From Brachypterus glaber (Eukaryota > Arthropoda > Insecta > Coleoptera > Kateretidae): a stretch of 64,000 bases of DNA. The notes under the pieces are model-generated. The model did no database searches. It was given only the letters and a program-made list of their open reading frames with translations, and was not told the DNA's origin. The stretch spans positions 34,809,026 to 34,873,025 of the forward strand of contig OY294048.1 of assembly GCA_958510825.1 (NCBI GenBank). Direction: 5' to 3'. Numbering within the stretch: the first letter of the stretch is position 1; every line of letters begins with the position of its first letter. The translations under genes were made by a program, and so were the position numbers. Below, in pieces: positions 54,912 through 64,000 of this stretch.

Positions 54912-55449
54912 ATGTGTGAACGTAGTCACTCATTAAAATTACCAAAAAAATTTCTGCAGACCATGGTAAGCAAATTGGGTAGTCCCTAAGGAACTCATGG
55001 TCCTTTGAGACCTTGGCCTTTATAAATATCAAAGCGTTCTCAATCGAGTTTGTGCCACATACTATAAAATAGTATAAAAAACAAGAAAAGCAATATAAAA
55101 ATTATGTTTTACCAACGCAGGACTTTTTGAGATCCACCAATGAATTGAAAACCTCCATTAGGAATGCATACCTACCTAGCATATAGATCACTTAACAAAC
55201 GCAAAAACTTTTCTGGTTCTATAAAAGTTTAAGATTACGAACAAAAAATAAGAATACACCTATGAAACAGGAACATGGTTCATTTCAAGGTAGTTTATTT
55301 TGACAACAAAATTAATGCCGGCGTCTTGTACAAATAAACTACTTTAGCAGTAGGAAGATGACACTTGAACAAATGATAATTCGATGTAACTTAATCTGAC
55401 AACATAACCTTACTTTATTGCTAAATGTAAATTCAAATATTTGTTATAA
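54912..55449. other. LSm1 upstream region
   Basis: Contains the expected 5' UTR and promoter of LSm1. I see no TATA box that can be trusted in such AT-rich DNA, and no repeats. Confidence 0.4.
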
Positions 55450-55507
55450 ATGAATTTAAATAAGCCAGAATTAGAAGGCACAGCCCATTTATTAAATGAA
55501 TTAGATA
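55450..55507 (+). CDS. LSM1: LSM1 exon 1
   Basis: [19 protein letters not shown] plus one base of the next codon; donor A|GTAAGT. The N-terminal helix precedes the Sm fold. Confidence 0.92.
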
Positions 55508-58500
55508 GTAAGTAACATTTACTCATATAATTTTGTGGAATATAATTTTTTCCAAAGACACTGAAAGTTGTCAAGTTTAAAACAAAAAATACATTTTGGT
55601 TTGACAGGGAATATTGCTAGAGGATTTGGTAATATTTTCCAGTCTAGAGATTACCATGTAGAATTTCAAATGTTTAAATCAAATATTACATATAACTAAA
55701 GTTTTTTTTTATAGAGAAATTAATGGTATTACTTCGAGATGGAAGAACTTTAATTGGATATTTAAGAAGTGTAGATCAATTTGCTAATTTAGTATTACAC
55801 AGGACAATAGAAAGGATCCATGTGGGAAAGGAGTATGGTGATATACCCAGAGGAGTGTTTATTGTTCGAGGGGAAAATGTGGTTCTCTTAGGAGAAATAG
55901 TAAGTTCTCATTTATATATGTTTGCTAATACTATATAAACAATAAAAATTACAACCAAGATTTACAATCGATTGTAAAAAGGATTAATCCTTTACAACAA
56001 TGTGGTTGCATTTAGATTTTTATAATCATCTATAATAGATGGCATAGTGTTCTTAGAAGAACACTATGTTTTACTGTAAATTGTGTATATAAATAATTTT
56101 TAAATTATTTTTTTAATTTAATTTGAAGGGGAGATCTCAAAAACTTATTTTTTTAGAAAAGGGGATGTTCATAAAGTATGTCATACCTAAATGGGAGGAG
56201 GGTCTAAAGCGATGTTATGTCACAAAAAAAAACTGTTACCTAATTTAAACTTTTATTCTCATTCCTAAAATCCAAATTTATTTTATGTACTTGCCTGATA
56301 ACCAATTTGTTTTGTTTTTTGTATACAGTGAATTGGATTGGGTGGGTGCAAGGGGGTGAAAATTGTGATAACATAGTGTAAACCAAAATTTGCAAAATAA
56401 AAAACGACTTATCCGAGCATTTTTTTTTAACTTCCAGTTACAAATTAAAAAAAAAATGAAAGCTTATTAAATAACCTTTTCAATGATATATCACAAGGGA
56501 TAGGTTACTATTTGAAAAAAAAAATGGGAGGGTGCAAGGGGGGGAAATTTTGATAACTTTTTTTACACCAAAATTTGCAAAATTAAAAATAAAAATCGAC
56601 CTGTCCGAGCATTTTTTTAAAAGACTTATAAATGAAAAGTTAATCTGTTTTTCCAGTCATCATCATTGGTAGACTGCACAGTTTTGAGGCTTCTGCCCCT
56701 CATCAGTACTAAGAGTCATCCATATACACTGATTGAGGAAAATTTTCAGACTTCAGTAGTAAAGTCATTAGGTTGATAGTGGGCTATCTATTTATAAATG
56801 TAGACTACTCATACTCCTTCTAATCTGGAGACTGAATGGCGAATTTTTTTTAGAAAACTCAATTTTGTTTTTTAAACAAGCCGTGAAGATAATGCTACAC
56901 ATTCCATTATATATTATTCACAGAAAATGGTATATATTGCATTTTCCTAAATACATACTCAAAAAAAAATTATTTAAAAAAAAAAATTAAAAAAATACAT
57001 TTTTTTAAGATCTTTTATTGGAAAGCGAATAATTTTGAAAAAAATTTCAAAAATTTTTGTTTAAATTTTGTTTTTGCGAAAAACGAAAAATTTTGAAAAA
57101 AAAATGTTAAAAAAAAAATTTTAAAATTTTTATTTTTTTTATCTTCTTTTTGTGAAAAACAAAAAAAAAATGAAAATTATAGTTTTTTTTTTAAGTTTAA
57201 GCCCCCATAATTTTTTTTTTTAGGGGGATTTCTTCCAAAATTGGTAGAACAGATCCTTATAATAAAAGTAATTTTTCCTAAAAAAGTTTAAAAATAATCT
57301 TTCAGCTTTTTTCGATTTTTTTAAGTTTAACCCCCTATAATTTTTTTGTTTTTGGGGAATTACATTTAAAAACAAAAGGTATCTTCCCCTCATAGAACTT
57401 GATTTTTCCTGAAAATTTCAAGTCCATCGGAATATTCGCTCTTGGTTTATCATGTTCACAAAAATCGTGACATCGGACTTAAAAAAAAAAAAGTTGCTTA
57501 TTTTTTCATGAAATAAATTTATATCCAAGGATTTTTTTGTCTAGGACGATTTTTGAAAATTTTAAACTACCTTATAATATTATTATTATTATTATTATTA
57601 TTAGGCAGATAGACGGCTAAGCCGGTTGACTGCACAGTTTAGTCAGGTACAGATATATAAATTACATTGTAAATAAGTAAAATTAGGGTCACTTCATCTG
57701 GGTTTACTTTGTTCTTCTGTACTTGGTCTGTTTTTGATCTGGTTTTAGTTAAAGCTAAGTCCAAAAACCGAAAACTAACGACAAAGAACCAGAGAACAAA
57801 GTAAGACTAAGATCAAATGACCGTATATAATATTATTCTAGCGGAGGCGCTGTGAATAATATAATAAGGTAGTTATTATTGTTTTATTGTGATATACTAT
57901 TATTATATTATAGTATTATATTATTTGTTAATTTTCTTTTAATATATTCTTTTTTTGTTATTTTTCTTTTCAAAGATTAAATTAAATTATTATTATTTAA
58001 TTATTAAAATATTTGTTAGGTTAATTTTATACATATTTTGTAAATTATTACTGTAATGGGGGTTTCCCGTATGGATAAATAAATAAATAAATAAATAAAC
58101 TAATTAAATTGATTTTTTTAAATTTGTTATTAACACGGATGGAAGTAGCCATTACCGGGGGCATGCAAAAATTAGAATTTTAAAAAACTCTTTTTTCAAG
58201 TAAATAGACACTTTAAACTATTGTTTACCAAGCGGTTAATACTCAGTGAGTCACTTGGTCATGGTCCATGACTCACAGAGAAAGACTTAAATTTTGTTTT
58301 TTTTTAAATTGTTTCCCTTTTCAAATAACGAATAATTAATAAAAAAAAACTATATTTTTGTATCTATTGCTATCGTTTTTTGAAAAGAAACAATTTTCAA
58401 AAAAAAAAAAATTAAGTCCTTCTCCATGAGTCATGGAGTATTAACAGCGTCGACATGACATTCCGCTTGGTGAACAATACAACAAAGAAAAAACACTTAA

Positions 58501-60277
58501 CTTTACAAAATTATTACAATAAAGTTAAAAAATCCATAATCTTCCAGTAATATAACAGTTTACATCTTAGAAAATATTTTTGACAAATTTTCATATGAAA
58601 AATTTCAATTTGACATTCTTACCAAACTTTCAAAATGCATACCTTTAACTACTGGTATGTTTCCATAGAAACCCATTGGCCGATTTACCCACTATTATAG
58701 GTAATTGTAACAGCTTCTGGAATTGGTGGAAACAAAACGTTCTTATCTCAAAAAGTCCAAACACCCCCCTCTTAAATTTTGCTCAATTTCTTTTTATTGC
58801 TGTATAAGTACATATCGTCCATGATACTGCAATACCGCTTAACGTCCAACTGCAAAACCGCGTAACGTCTAACTGCAAAACCGCGTAAGGTTTAGAAACA
58901 AAATTTTACAGGAGAAGGAAAAACTTATTATATTAATGATTAACAGAAAAGTAACGCTTTTTAAAGTAAAAATATTATACTTTAAGCTGGATAAAAAAAT
59001 ATTTATTGAACTAAAATATTATAACAATGATATACCAATAGTATTACTTAATTTTATGTCTTCATTATTTTCTTCTTTTGGTTTATTTGGAGCTCTATTT
59101 TCTATACAATACCGAATAGTCCATTCTTTTATTCCGAGTGTGTTAAGGAACGTACTTTTGCAAACCCTTTTCTTTTGATCGTTAATTTTCAGGTAGTATT
59201 TTCTTGATTCGGATCTTCTCGAAACATTTCCATTTAATTTCTTCTTCTTAATGGTTCCTTCTACGTTTATCATTGATAATAAAAACACATTCTTCTACCC
59301 CCAAAAATCTTTAAATAAATCTTCTCTGTTCTTTTCTGTAAACATATTACAGTTGAATACGTTCGTATTTTTACAATATTCTGATATACATGCAGGTCCT
59401 AACTTCCTTTCTTCTTTTGATACATCCTGGACAATTTTTTCATTCTGTTTTCTAAACCCGGTGTATTCCTGGCCCATCATTCTCTGCTTTTTGTTTAATT
59501 CCCTTTTCCACTGTGTTGAATCGGCTTTTTTCTTCCTTTTTCTAATTTTCTTGCAGTCCTCTGGATCTACATGCATTTTCATCTCAGGATCCGCCTCACT
59601 TTCTATTATTTCTAAGCATAAATCCATTGTATATGCGTTATTAAAAATACAATTAAAAATTCATACGTCAAATTGTTGTCAACGTGGTTTTCAAATAAAT
59701 ATCTGACCTACTTGATGAATTTTTAAATGAGAAATAATAAATTTAAAAAGCTTAAAAGGCTTTTTAAAATGGTTATTTCTCACAAATATTAACTCAATAT
59801 ACGCCATTTATTGTGTAGATCACGCTTGTGCAAAATCTTGATTTTGCTACTTTCATTAGTTACGCGGTATTGCAGTTAGACGTTACGCGGTTTTGCAATT
59901 GGACGTTAAGCGGTATTGCAGTATCATGGACGATATGTAATTTTTTTAACGTGAGTTCTGATACACCCTGTAGTTTAAAGTGTCTATTTACTTGAAGAGT
60001 TTTTAAAATTCTAATTTTGCATGCCTCCGCTAGTGGCTACTTTGATCCGACCCATGTCAAACTCCCCGCTGGCCTAGTTAATTAAATTTTTAATTATTTA
60101 TAGGATGCAGAAAAAGAAGCAGAATTGCCATTAAGGGAAGTTTCTGTTGATGATATTTTGGATGCGCAGAGAAAAGAACAAGAATTAAAGCAAGAACAGC
60201 AAAAGTTAGTAAGTAAAGCTTTAAAAGAACGTGGACTCCATATGATGGCAGATCTATCACATGATGATATGTTTTAA
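55450..60277 (+). CDS. LSM1: LSm1, mRNA decapping-activator subunit, complete, 138 aa
   Basis: Subunit of the cytoplasmic LSm1-7 ring that, with Pat1, binds 3' ends of deadenylated mRNA and promotes decapping. Exons 55450-55507, 55715-55899 and 60104-60277 join in frame (417 nt). Residues 21-81 are an Sm fold. Sm1 includes [20 protein letters not shown] with the RNA-contact Asp40 and Asn44. Sm2 is [12 protein letters not shown] (70-81). The LSm1-specific features are [16 protein letters not shown] and the charged C-terminal helix 82-138 ([20 protein letters not shown]...), which distinguish it from other LSm proteins. Human LSM1 is 133 aa. A poly(A) signal AATAAA lies at 60342. Convergent with the gene at 61178. 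Confidence 0.96.
55715..55899 (+). CDS. LSM1: LSM1 exon 2 (Sm domain)
   Basis: Acceptor TTTTATAG; completes Lys20 and encodes residues 21-81, the whole Sm1 and Sm2 core. Donor ATA|GTAAGT, phase 0. The intron before it is only 207 bp. Confidence 0.96.
55900..57000. other. LSM1: LSM1 intron 2, 5' part
   Basis: Holds a GTGTTCTTAGAAGAACACTA hairpin at about 56047-56069 and two tandem, diverged units of GGGTGCAAGGGGG...CCAAAATTTGCAAAAT...GTCCGAGCATTTTTTT (about 56336-56430 and 56525-56620). No gene. Confidence 0.5.
57000..57870. repeat. Second copy of the 6590-7720 repeat, with (TTA)n
   Basis: Shares CTTGATTTTTCCTGAAAATT, CACAAAAATCGTGACATC, and TATTCTAGCGGAGGCGCTGTG with the first copy. A (TTA)n tract lies at about 57576-57602. 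Extremely A/T-homopolymeric. Confidence 0.55.
58809..59939 (-). mobile_element. Decayed DNA transposon with repetitive TIRs
   Basis: TIRs start TACATATCGTCCATGATACT and include two to three direct repeats of ACTGCAAAACCGCGTAACGTC, about 80-90 bp each side. The inside encodes, on the - strand, two adjacent pieces of one protein. Confidence 0.8.
59019..59627 (-). pseudogene. Insect transposon protein, N-terminal half in two frames
   Basis: First piece (59295-59627) has [22 protein letters not shown], a Cys pair [10 protein letters not shown] and [14 protein letters not shown]. Second piece (59019-59288) has [20 protein letters not shown]. The order W.R...K..R..G..Y, Cys motif, F..FW, then VCK.FFLNTL recurs, from memory, in many insect hypothetical proteins of transposon origin. 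I do not assign the superfamily. The catalytic part is absent, so it is a remnant. Confidence 0.6.
60104..60277 (+). CDS. LSM1: LSM1 exon 3 (C-terminal helix)
   Basis: Residues 82-138: [20 protein letters not shown], then a Glu/Gln/Lys-rich helix and [14 protein letters not shown] before TAA. Acceptor TTTATAG, phase 0. Confidence 0.95.
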   Translation, partial: DAEKEAELPLREVSVDDILDAQRKEQELKQEQQKLVSKALKERGLHMMADLSHDDMF

Positions 60278-60341
60278 AATTTGAATTGTTTGTTTATGTT
60301 TTATTTATATTCCATTTTAATACTTTAGTATGTAACTACTG

Positions 60342-60347
60342 AATAAA
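60342..60347 (+). terminator. LSM1: LSM1 poly(A) signal
   Basis: AATAAA, 65 bp after the stop codon, the first canonical signal downstream. Confidence 0.7.
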
Positions 60348-60462
60348 AAATACTTACCTTGTAATGTTTAAATCAATGCACTTGTTTAACATTAATTACG
60401 TTTCCACATAGGAAACTACTTCTGGGTAAGTCAGTTAAATTTAACTTTTCTTTTAATACCCT

Positions 60463-60527
60463 GCTGAAGATGACGGGTCTGTGCGGGTATAAATGGTGCA
60501 TAAAACCGTCATTTTCAATAGGGTATT
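60463..60527. repeat. Fragment of the ACGGGTCT palindromic MITE
   Basis: TACCCTGCTGAAGATGACGG, GGGTATAAATGGTGCATAAA and CCGTCATTTTCAATAGGGTA, a short version of 30015-30157. Confidence 0.75.
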
Positions 60528-60742
60528 TACAGACAGTTTGTTAAATACTTGTGTTTTAAACGCATTTTGGTTGAAAAAAATCAAATTAGAATTTTTCCCA
60601 GTACGGGTCTGGGGCCCAGTACTCCCGGGCCCTGTTTATTATGTAGAAAAATAAATTGTATAATTTACATAATAGACTGCAGGACCTAATAATAAGTTGA
60701 TGGTCAGTTTATATCAATGTGATCAATAAAAATAATAATACT

Positions 60743-60932
60743 TATGGTCTGTTTTTTCAAGCAAGAAATTAAAAATCACACAGTAAATTTTTACAACCAG
60801 TTCGAATAGTATATGTTTGTGTATAGAATATAGTTATGTTTTATAAAATAAACTACGCAGTATATTCGCACATCCAATATTCGAATCTGTTTTAAAAATA
60901 TTTTCTGTGCTTGATGAAACAGACCATAGTAA
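60743..60932. repeat. Palindromic MITE, sister of 37568-37790
   Basis: TTATGGTCTGTTTTTTCAAG, AAATTAAAAATCACACAGTA, the ATAGTTATGTTTTATAAAAT centre and GCTTGATGAAACAGACCATA. Reverse orientation to the intron 10 copy. Confidence 0.82.
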
Positions 60933-61177
60933 CTCAGTTGTAATTTGATTAAGGGTCATTATATTGAACTTCAACTTAAGTTATGTTTGGTACAGAACCT
61001 CCATCGCATAGCTGACAAAACTGAACATAATGGACCAGAATTGGATTATTAAATTTTAAGTTAAACAATTTAAAGTTATAATATAATCAGTATATTAAAA
61101 ACTATTTTAATAATAAACATAAAATAATGCTATAAATAAAATTTCCGTATTATAATTGTATACAATTTTCCTAAACA

Positions 61178-61750
61178 TTAAAATGAAGTTTCAAATACAA
61201 TAGGTTTTCCGTTTTTATCAAACTGTTTAGGTTTAAGCACCAATTCTTTTACATTTTCTTCTTCCTCTGAATCATTGTCAATTCTCATAGCGACATCTTC
61301 ACTTTCATCATTTTTAATAGGCTCATGACCATCTAAACAAAACAATAACGAATTTGATAACTTATTATCACTTAAATCTTTAAAATCTGTAGAGTTAAAA
61401 TCGTCTGTGCGACTTGAAAAACTTTCATCTGCCCCTGAAAATGTTAGAATATCTCTACTGCTTAGATATTCTTTAAAAGTATTAGTTAAACTCGCGCGAG
61501 TATTGCTTAAATTAAAATTAATTATTTTTGGTTCATTTCCTATGTCCCCGTCACTTCTTGATTTTTTAAATTGTGTTTTTGAGGTAGGTATAGTTATTGG
61601 TGAGAGTTCTTTAATCGAGTCTTCATTTAACTCTTCTGTCAAATTGTCCATTTTACACTCGTGTTTTTCTAATTTATTTGGTAATGCGCTTATATTTGTG
61701 GCGGATAATAATAGTACAGGTTTTCGACTTCTTGGGGTCATCATAGTTTC
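61178..61750 (-). CDS. Last exon of the acidic Ser-rich protein gene
   Basis: Starts at the acceptor TATTTTTAG|GAAACTATGATG and stops at TAA (61178-61180), giving 190 codons. The Met at the exon start is probably internal, since the upstream exon is open in the same phase. Confidence 0.8.
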   Translation of the reverse strand, partial: ETMMTPRSRKPVLLLSATNISALPNKLEKHECKMDNLTEELNEDSIKELSPITIPTSKTQFKKSRSDGDIGNEPKIINFNLSNTRASLTNTFKEYLSSRDILTFSGADESFSSRTDDFNSTDFKDLSDNKLSNSLLFCLDGHEPIKNDESEDVAMRIDNDSEEEENVKELVLKPKQFDKNGKPIVFETSF

Positions 61751-62806
61751 CTAAAAATATTTATTTAAAGTTATTTTTATTATCTAAGGATGTTTTTCAA
61801 GCTCTTTGGCGCCTTGTGAAACCTTTTATTATTATTTTTTTTTCAAGAAAATGTATAAATGCTGTTTTAAAGCTTAGGCTAAAAAATGGAGGTATATAGA
61901 TAGCTTACCAAACATATGCATTGTAATAAAGGGTCGTCCATAAAATACGTCACGCAAATTGACCAAAATTCATACACTTCATACCCCGTTTCACGCGTCC
62001 TTAGGGAGGGTGTTAGGTGTAGCTAAAATATAAAATCTCTACAGCCTTTAATATTGCGATAAACGGGGTATGAAGTGTATGAATTTAAGTCAATTTGCGT
62101 GACGTATTTTATGAACGACCCCTAATCCTATAAAAAATATGACAAAATAACAAGACATTAAGCAAACAAAAGCACAATTCGATCCATATCTATCCATAAT
62201 GATATTATATTATGCACCTAGTATGCGAACTAAGTCTTTAGTGTTCGAGACTGAAGTTTTTTTGTTGAGACGGAGTCGAGGCAAAAAATCAGTCGAGAAC
62301 ACTTAAGACAGTTCGCATACGTGGTGCATATACTATTTTTTCTACTATCTAAAGGTAGTAACTCCAAATATTAGTTACTAATCTAGTTTAAAAACTATTT
62401 TGACATAGCTGTTAGTTTGACAAGTAACTTGAAAAAAGTTACCAGATGTCTTATTTTTTTTTATTATTGACCGTAGTCAATAAACAATGCTTAACAACGG
62501 TCAACTTAGTTCGCATACTAGGTGCATAATACACTATTATTAAAATCATTGATTATAAATATTATTAAAAACCTTGTTATGAGTATTTTCGGTTAAAATT
62601 TATATTTTTTTTAATTATAGGCTTACCCAATAATTACCACTAAACTAAGAATTTAACCTATGAAATGCCAGATTTACATATTTGTCACATTTCATTTCAT
62701 TGATTAAATTCTTAGTGTTAATAATTGGGTAAACCAACCTTTAGTTGCTTTAAGTGAATGTCTTCAAATGACTTTTATTTAAGTTATACAATTGTGGCAT
62801 TAAATA

Positions 62807-62881
<75 letters not shown>

Positions 62882-64000
62882 ATATATCGGGACAACCTCA
62901 AAAATTTTCGTTTCATTTTTATATTTTTTTTCATGGATTAACATGGGATTATTTTAAAAATTAAAAACTAGGTTACGTTTTGACATAACTGAATTATTTA
63001 GAAGTTTACTGTCAAAAAATATTAAATTAATAAATTAATATTTATTGATTCATTAAATTTTACACAAATGTAATTATTTAAATAATAATAAAATTTATAT
63101 TCTTTGGATCAAAGTTGTACTATACGGGTAAAGAATATGTGTTTAATATTCATTTTTCTCTTCAGTACAGCTAAAAACTCACAAGGTTTTATAAATTTTC
63201 TACTGCAAATGGATTTAAGTTTAAGAGTTCATGACTGAAGAGCCTTACTGAGGTAAGCAAAAAAAAAATCCCAGTATACGGTAACTGCACCTTGTTTTTC
63301 TCGGTTTTTCTTATATACTTAAAAATTGCTTCACCATCCATTGTAGACTTTGACCACCGAGGATCGTTTTTCGGTTTGATATAAGAACCTAATGTTTTCT
63401 CAATAAAAAATTTCTTTAGAAACAGATTTGTTTCTTGAACTGTTTTCACTAAAATTGAACCTCATCCATATCTCCTAATACTAAGGACGACTGAGCATTA
63501 TTTCTCTTAAATTTCCACGATAAGTAAACTCATTTTAAATTACAATAAAGATAAAAAACACTTTTTTTACAAACTATTCGTATAACAGCAAAAAATAAAC
63601 AAACATTTGACATATTTTGACATTTTCTAAAAGATGACACAAGACCCACTATAATCTATGAAAAAAATTTTGTCCCGATGTTTAATGCCACCACTGTACT
63701 TTAATGGACACATTTCATTTCATTGGTTAAAGTTTTCAATTAGTTAATGATTGGAAGTATAACTTTTATTTAGTTTTATTAGTTAAAAAGCCGTAAACAA
63801 TATCTGAAATATTAACTTTAAATATTACTAGAGTTTAATAAGATAGATAAAAAATTGTTATAGGAAAAAAAGCAAACAATTTCTACAATTTACCTGCATA
63901 GCTCTGGTCATCCTCTGAGTCGACCTTGTTATAGGTGACATAGACTTTCTGTCCTGATCCTCAGGAGTAAAAATAATATCAGGGCATGCTCTTAGAGGTA
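61178..64000 (-). CDS. Unrecognised acidic Ser/Thr-rich protein, C-terminal 225 aa (partial)
   Basis: Two exons, 63894-64000 (continues outside the window) and 61178-61750, join in frame across a GT-AG intron of 2.1 kb. The visible protein begins PLRACPDIIFTPEDQDRKSM, has SPITRSTQRMTRAMQ and TPRSRKPVLLL (basic, with S/T-P sites), then a Ser/Asp-rich region with KKSRSDGDIGNEP and SEEEENVKE, ending GKPIVFETSF. It looks intrinsically disordered and nuclear. No enzyme domain is seen. KPIVF near the end fits the loose RVxF consensus for PP1 docking. I cannot name it. Its convergent position to LSM1 and open phase across the splice support a real gene. Confidence 0.78.
61931..62121. mobile_element. 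Harbinger-like MITE, diverged, TSD TAA
   Basis: Ends GGGTCGTCCATAAAATACG and CGTATTTTATGAACGACC, with inner CAAAATTCATACACTTCATA shared with 21896-22139. TAA occurs on both sides. Confidence 0.75.
62200..62535. repeat. Inverted-repeat element around ATGCACCTAGTATGCGAACT
   Basis: ATTATGCACCTAGTATGCGA at the left and AGTTCGCATACTAGGTGCAT at the right. An inner, weaker AGACAGTTCGCATACGTGGT copy suggests a shorter nested palindrome at about 62208-62330. Confidence 0.75.
62628..62740. repeat. Palindromic MITE
   Basis: TTACCCAATAATTACCACTA and AAGAATTTAA are mirrored by TTAAATTCTTAGTGTTAATA and ATTGGGTAA. Confidence 0.75.
62803..62888. repeat. (TA)n microsatellite
   Basis: About 85 bp of TA with two TTTA interruptions. 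The open frame through it is an artefact. Confidence 0.95.
63189..63449 (-). other. Unassigned open frame
   Basis: The - strand reads ETNLFLKKFFIEKTLGSYIK, then DPRWSKSTMDGEAIFKYIRK. Residue choice looks more like real protein than the AT-rich background, but a stop lies just upstream, no acceptor/donor pair gives a clean exon, and I do not recognise it. It may be a decayed transposon ORF inside the 62785-63695 repeat, or a missed exon of the - strand gene. Confidence 0.3.
63894..64000 (-). CDS. Upstream exon of the acidic Ser-rich protein gene (partial)
   Basis: Donor CAG|GTAAATTG at its 3' end; 35 complete codons plus two bases up to the window edge. The frame matches the last exon with no stop. 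Confidence 0.72.

Larger units (their letters stand above)
58135..60045. mobile_element. 1.9 kb composite: outer inverted repeat enclosing other elements
   Basis: Outer arms GCATGCAAAAATTAGAATTT with CAAGTAAATAGACACTTTAA (58160-58218) are mirrored at 59975-60030. Inside are a palindromic MITE at 58223-58488 (TTGTTTACCAAGCGG / CCGCTTGGTGAACAA) and a coding transposon at 58809-59939. It lies in LSM1 intron 2, ending about 60 bp before exon 3. Confidence 0.75.
62785..63695. repeat. Possible inverted-repeat element containing the (TA)n tract
   Basis: GTGGCATTAAATAT before the (TA)n and CGGGACAACCTCAAAAATTT after it match the inverted block AAAAATTTTGTCCCGATGTT with TAATGCCACCAC at 63663-63695. 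This implies the TA tract expanded inside one TIR. Confidence 0.55.

Noticed and set aside
59251..59706. Open + frame of 151 codons
   Set aside because: Opposite strand of the transposon remnant at 59019-59627, whose - strand frame has recognisable motifs.

Overview
This is a 64 kb, very AT-rich stretch of an animal nuclear genome. Split genes with GT-AG introns, an insect-type secreted carboxylesterase, Tc1/mariner, hAT, Jockey- and CR1-like elements, a tRNA-derived SINE and very many palindromic MITE-like repeats point to an insect with a large, repeat-rich genome. A beetle is my best guess, but this is inferred from protein style and repeats, not from a search.

Only three host genes can be supported. 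(1) A complete 11-exon carboxylesterase runs on the + strand from 8380 to 39238. Its exons join in frame to 555 residues, with a signal peptide, catalytic triad S205/E342/H455, and an unusual Phe in place of the conserved oxyanion-loop His. Only 1.67 kb of its 30.9 kb is coding. (2) LSm1, the decapping-activator subunit of the LSm1-7 ring, lies on the + strand at 55450-60277 in three exons encoding 138 residues. (3) The 3' end of an unrecognised acidic, Ser-rich protein gene lies on the - strand at 61178-64000, convergent with LSm1 and leaving the window at the right edge.

Layout: 1-8379 is intergenic and holds several foldback or MITE-like elements. 8380-39238 is the esterase. Its introns contain a dead Tc1 element, a 5'-truncated CR1-like retrotransposon, a 1.7 kb foldback element with arms of about 410 bp, fragments of at least three other non-LTR elements, a SINE, a mariner-type element with long terminal inverted repeats and an internal inverted duplication, a Jockey-like reverse transcriptase fragment, and a 2.2 kb head-to-head palindrome of hAT fragments. 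39239-55449 is a gene-free repeat block with long-TIR elements, a second SINE, tandem repeats, dispersed 35-bp repeat arrays and Harbinger-like MITEs. 55450-60360 is LSm1, whose second intron contains nested inverted-repeat elements including a decayed protein-coding DNA transposon. 60360-64000 holds the convergent gene, with more MITEs and a (TA)n tract in its intron.

The three genes do not form a pathway. I found no CRISPR, operon or prokaryotic system. The main interest is the repeat biology: several foldback families recur inside introns of one gene, three-base target duplications suggest a PIF/Harbinger-like MITE family, a hAT-type MITE has internally triplicated, and two loci carry foldback elements whose arms are themselves short tandem repeats.
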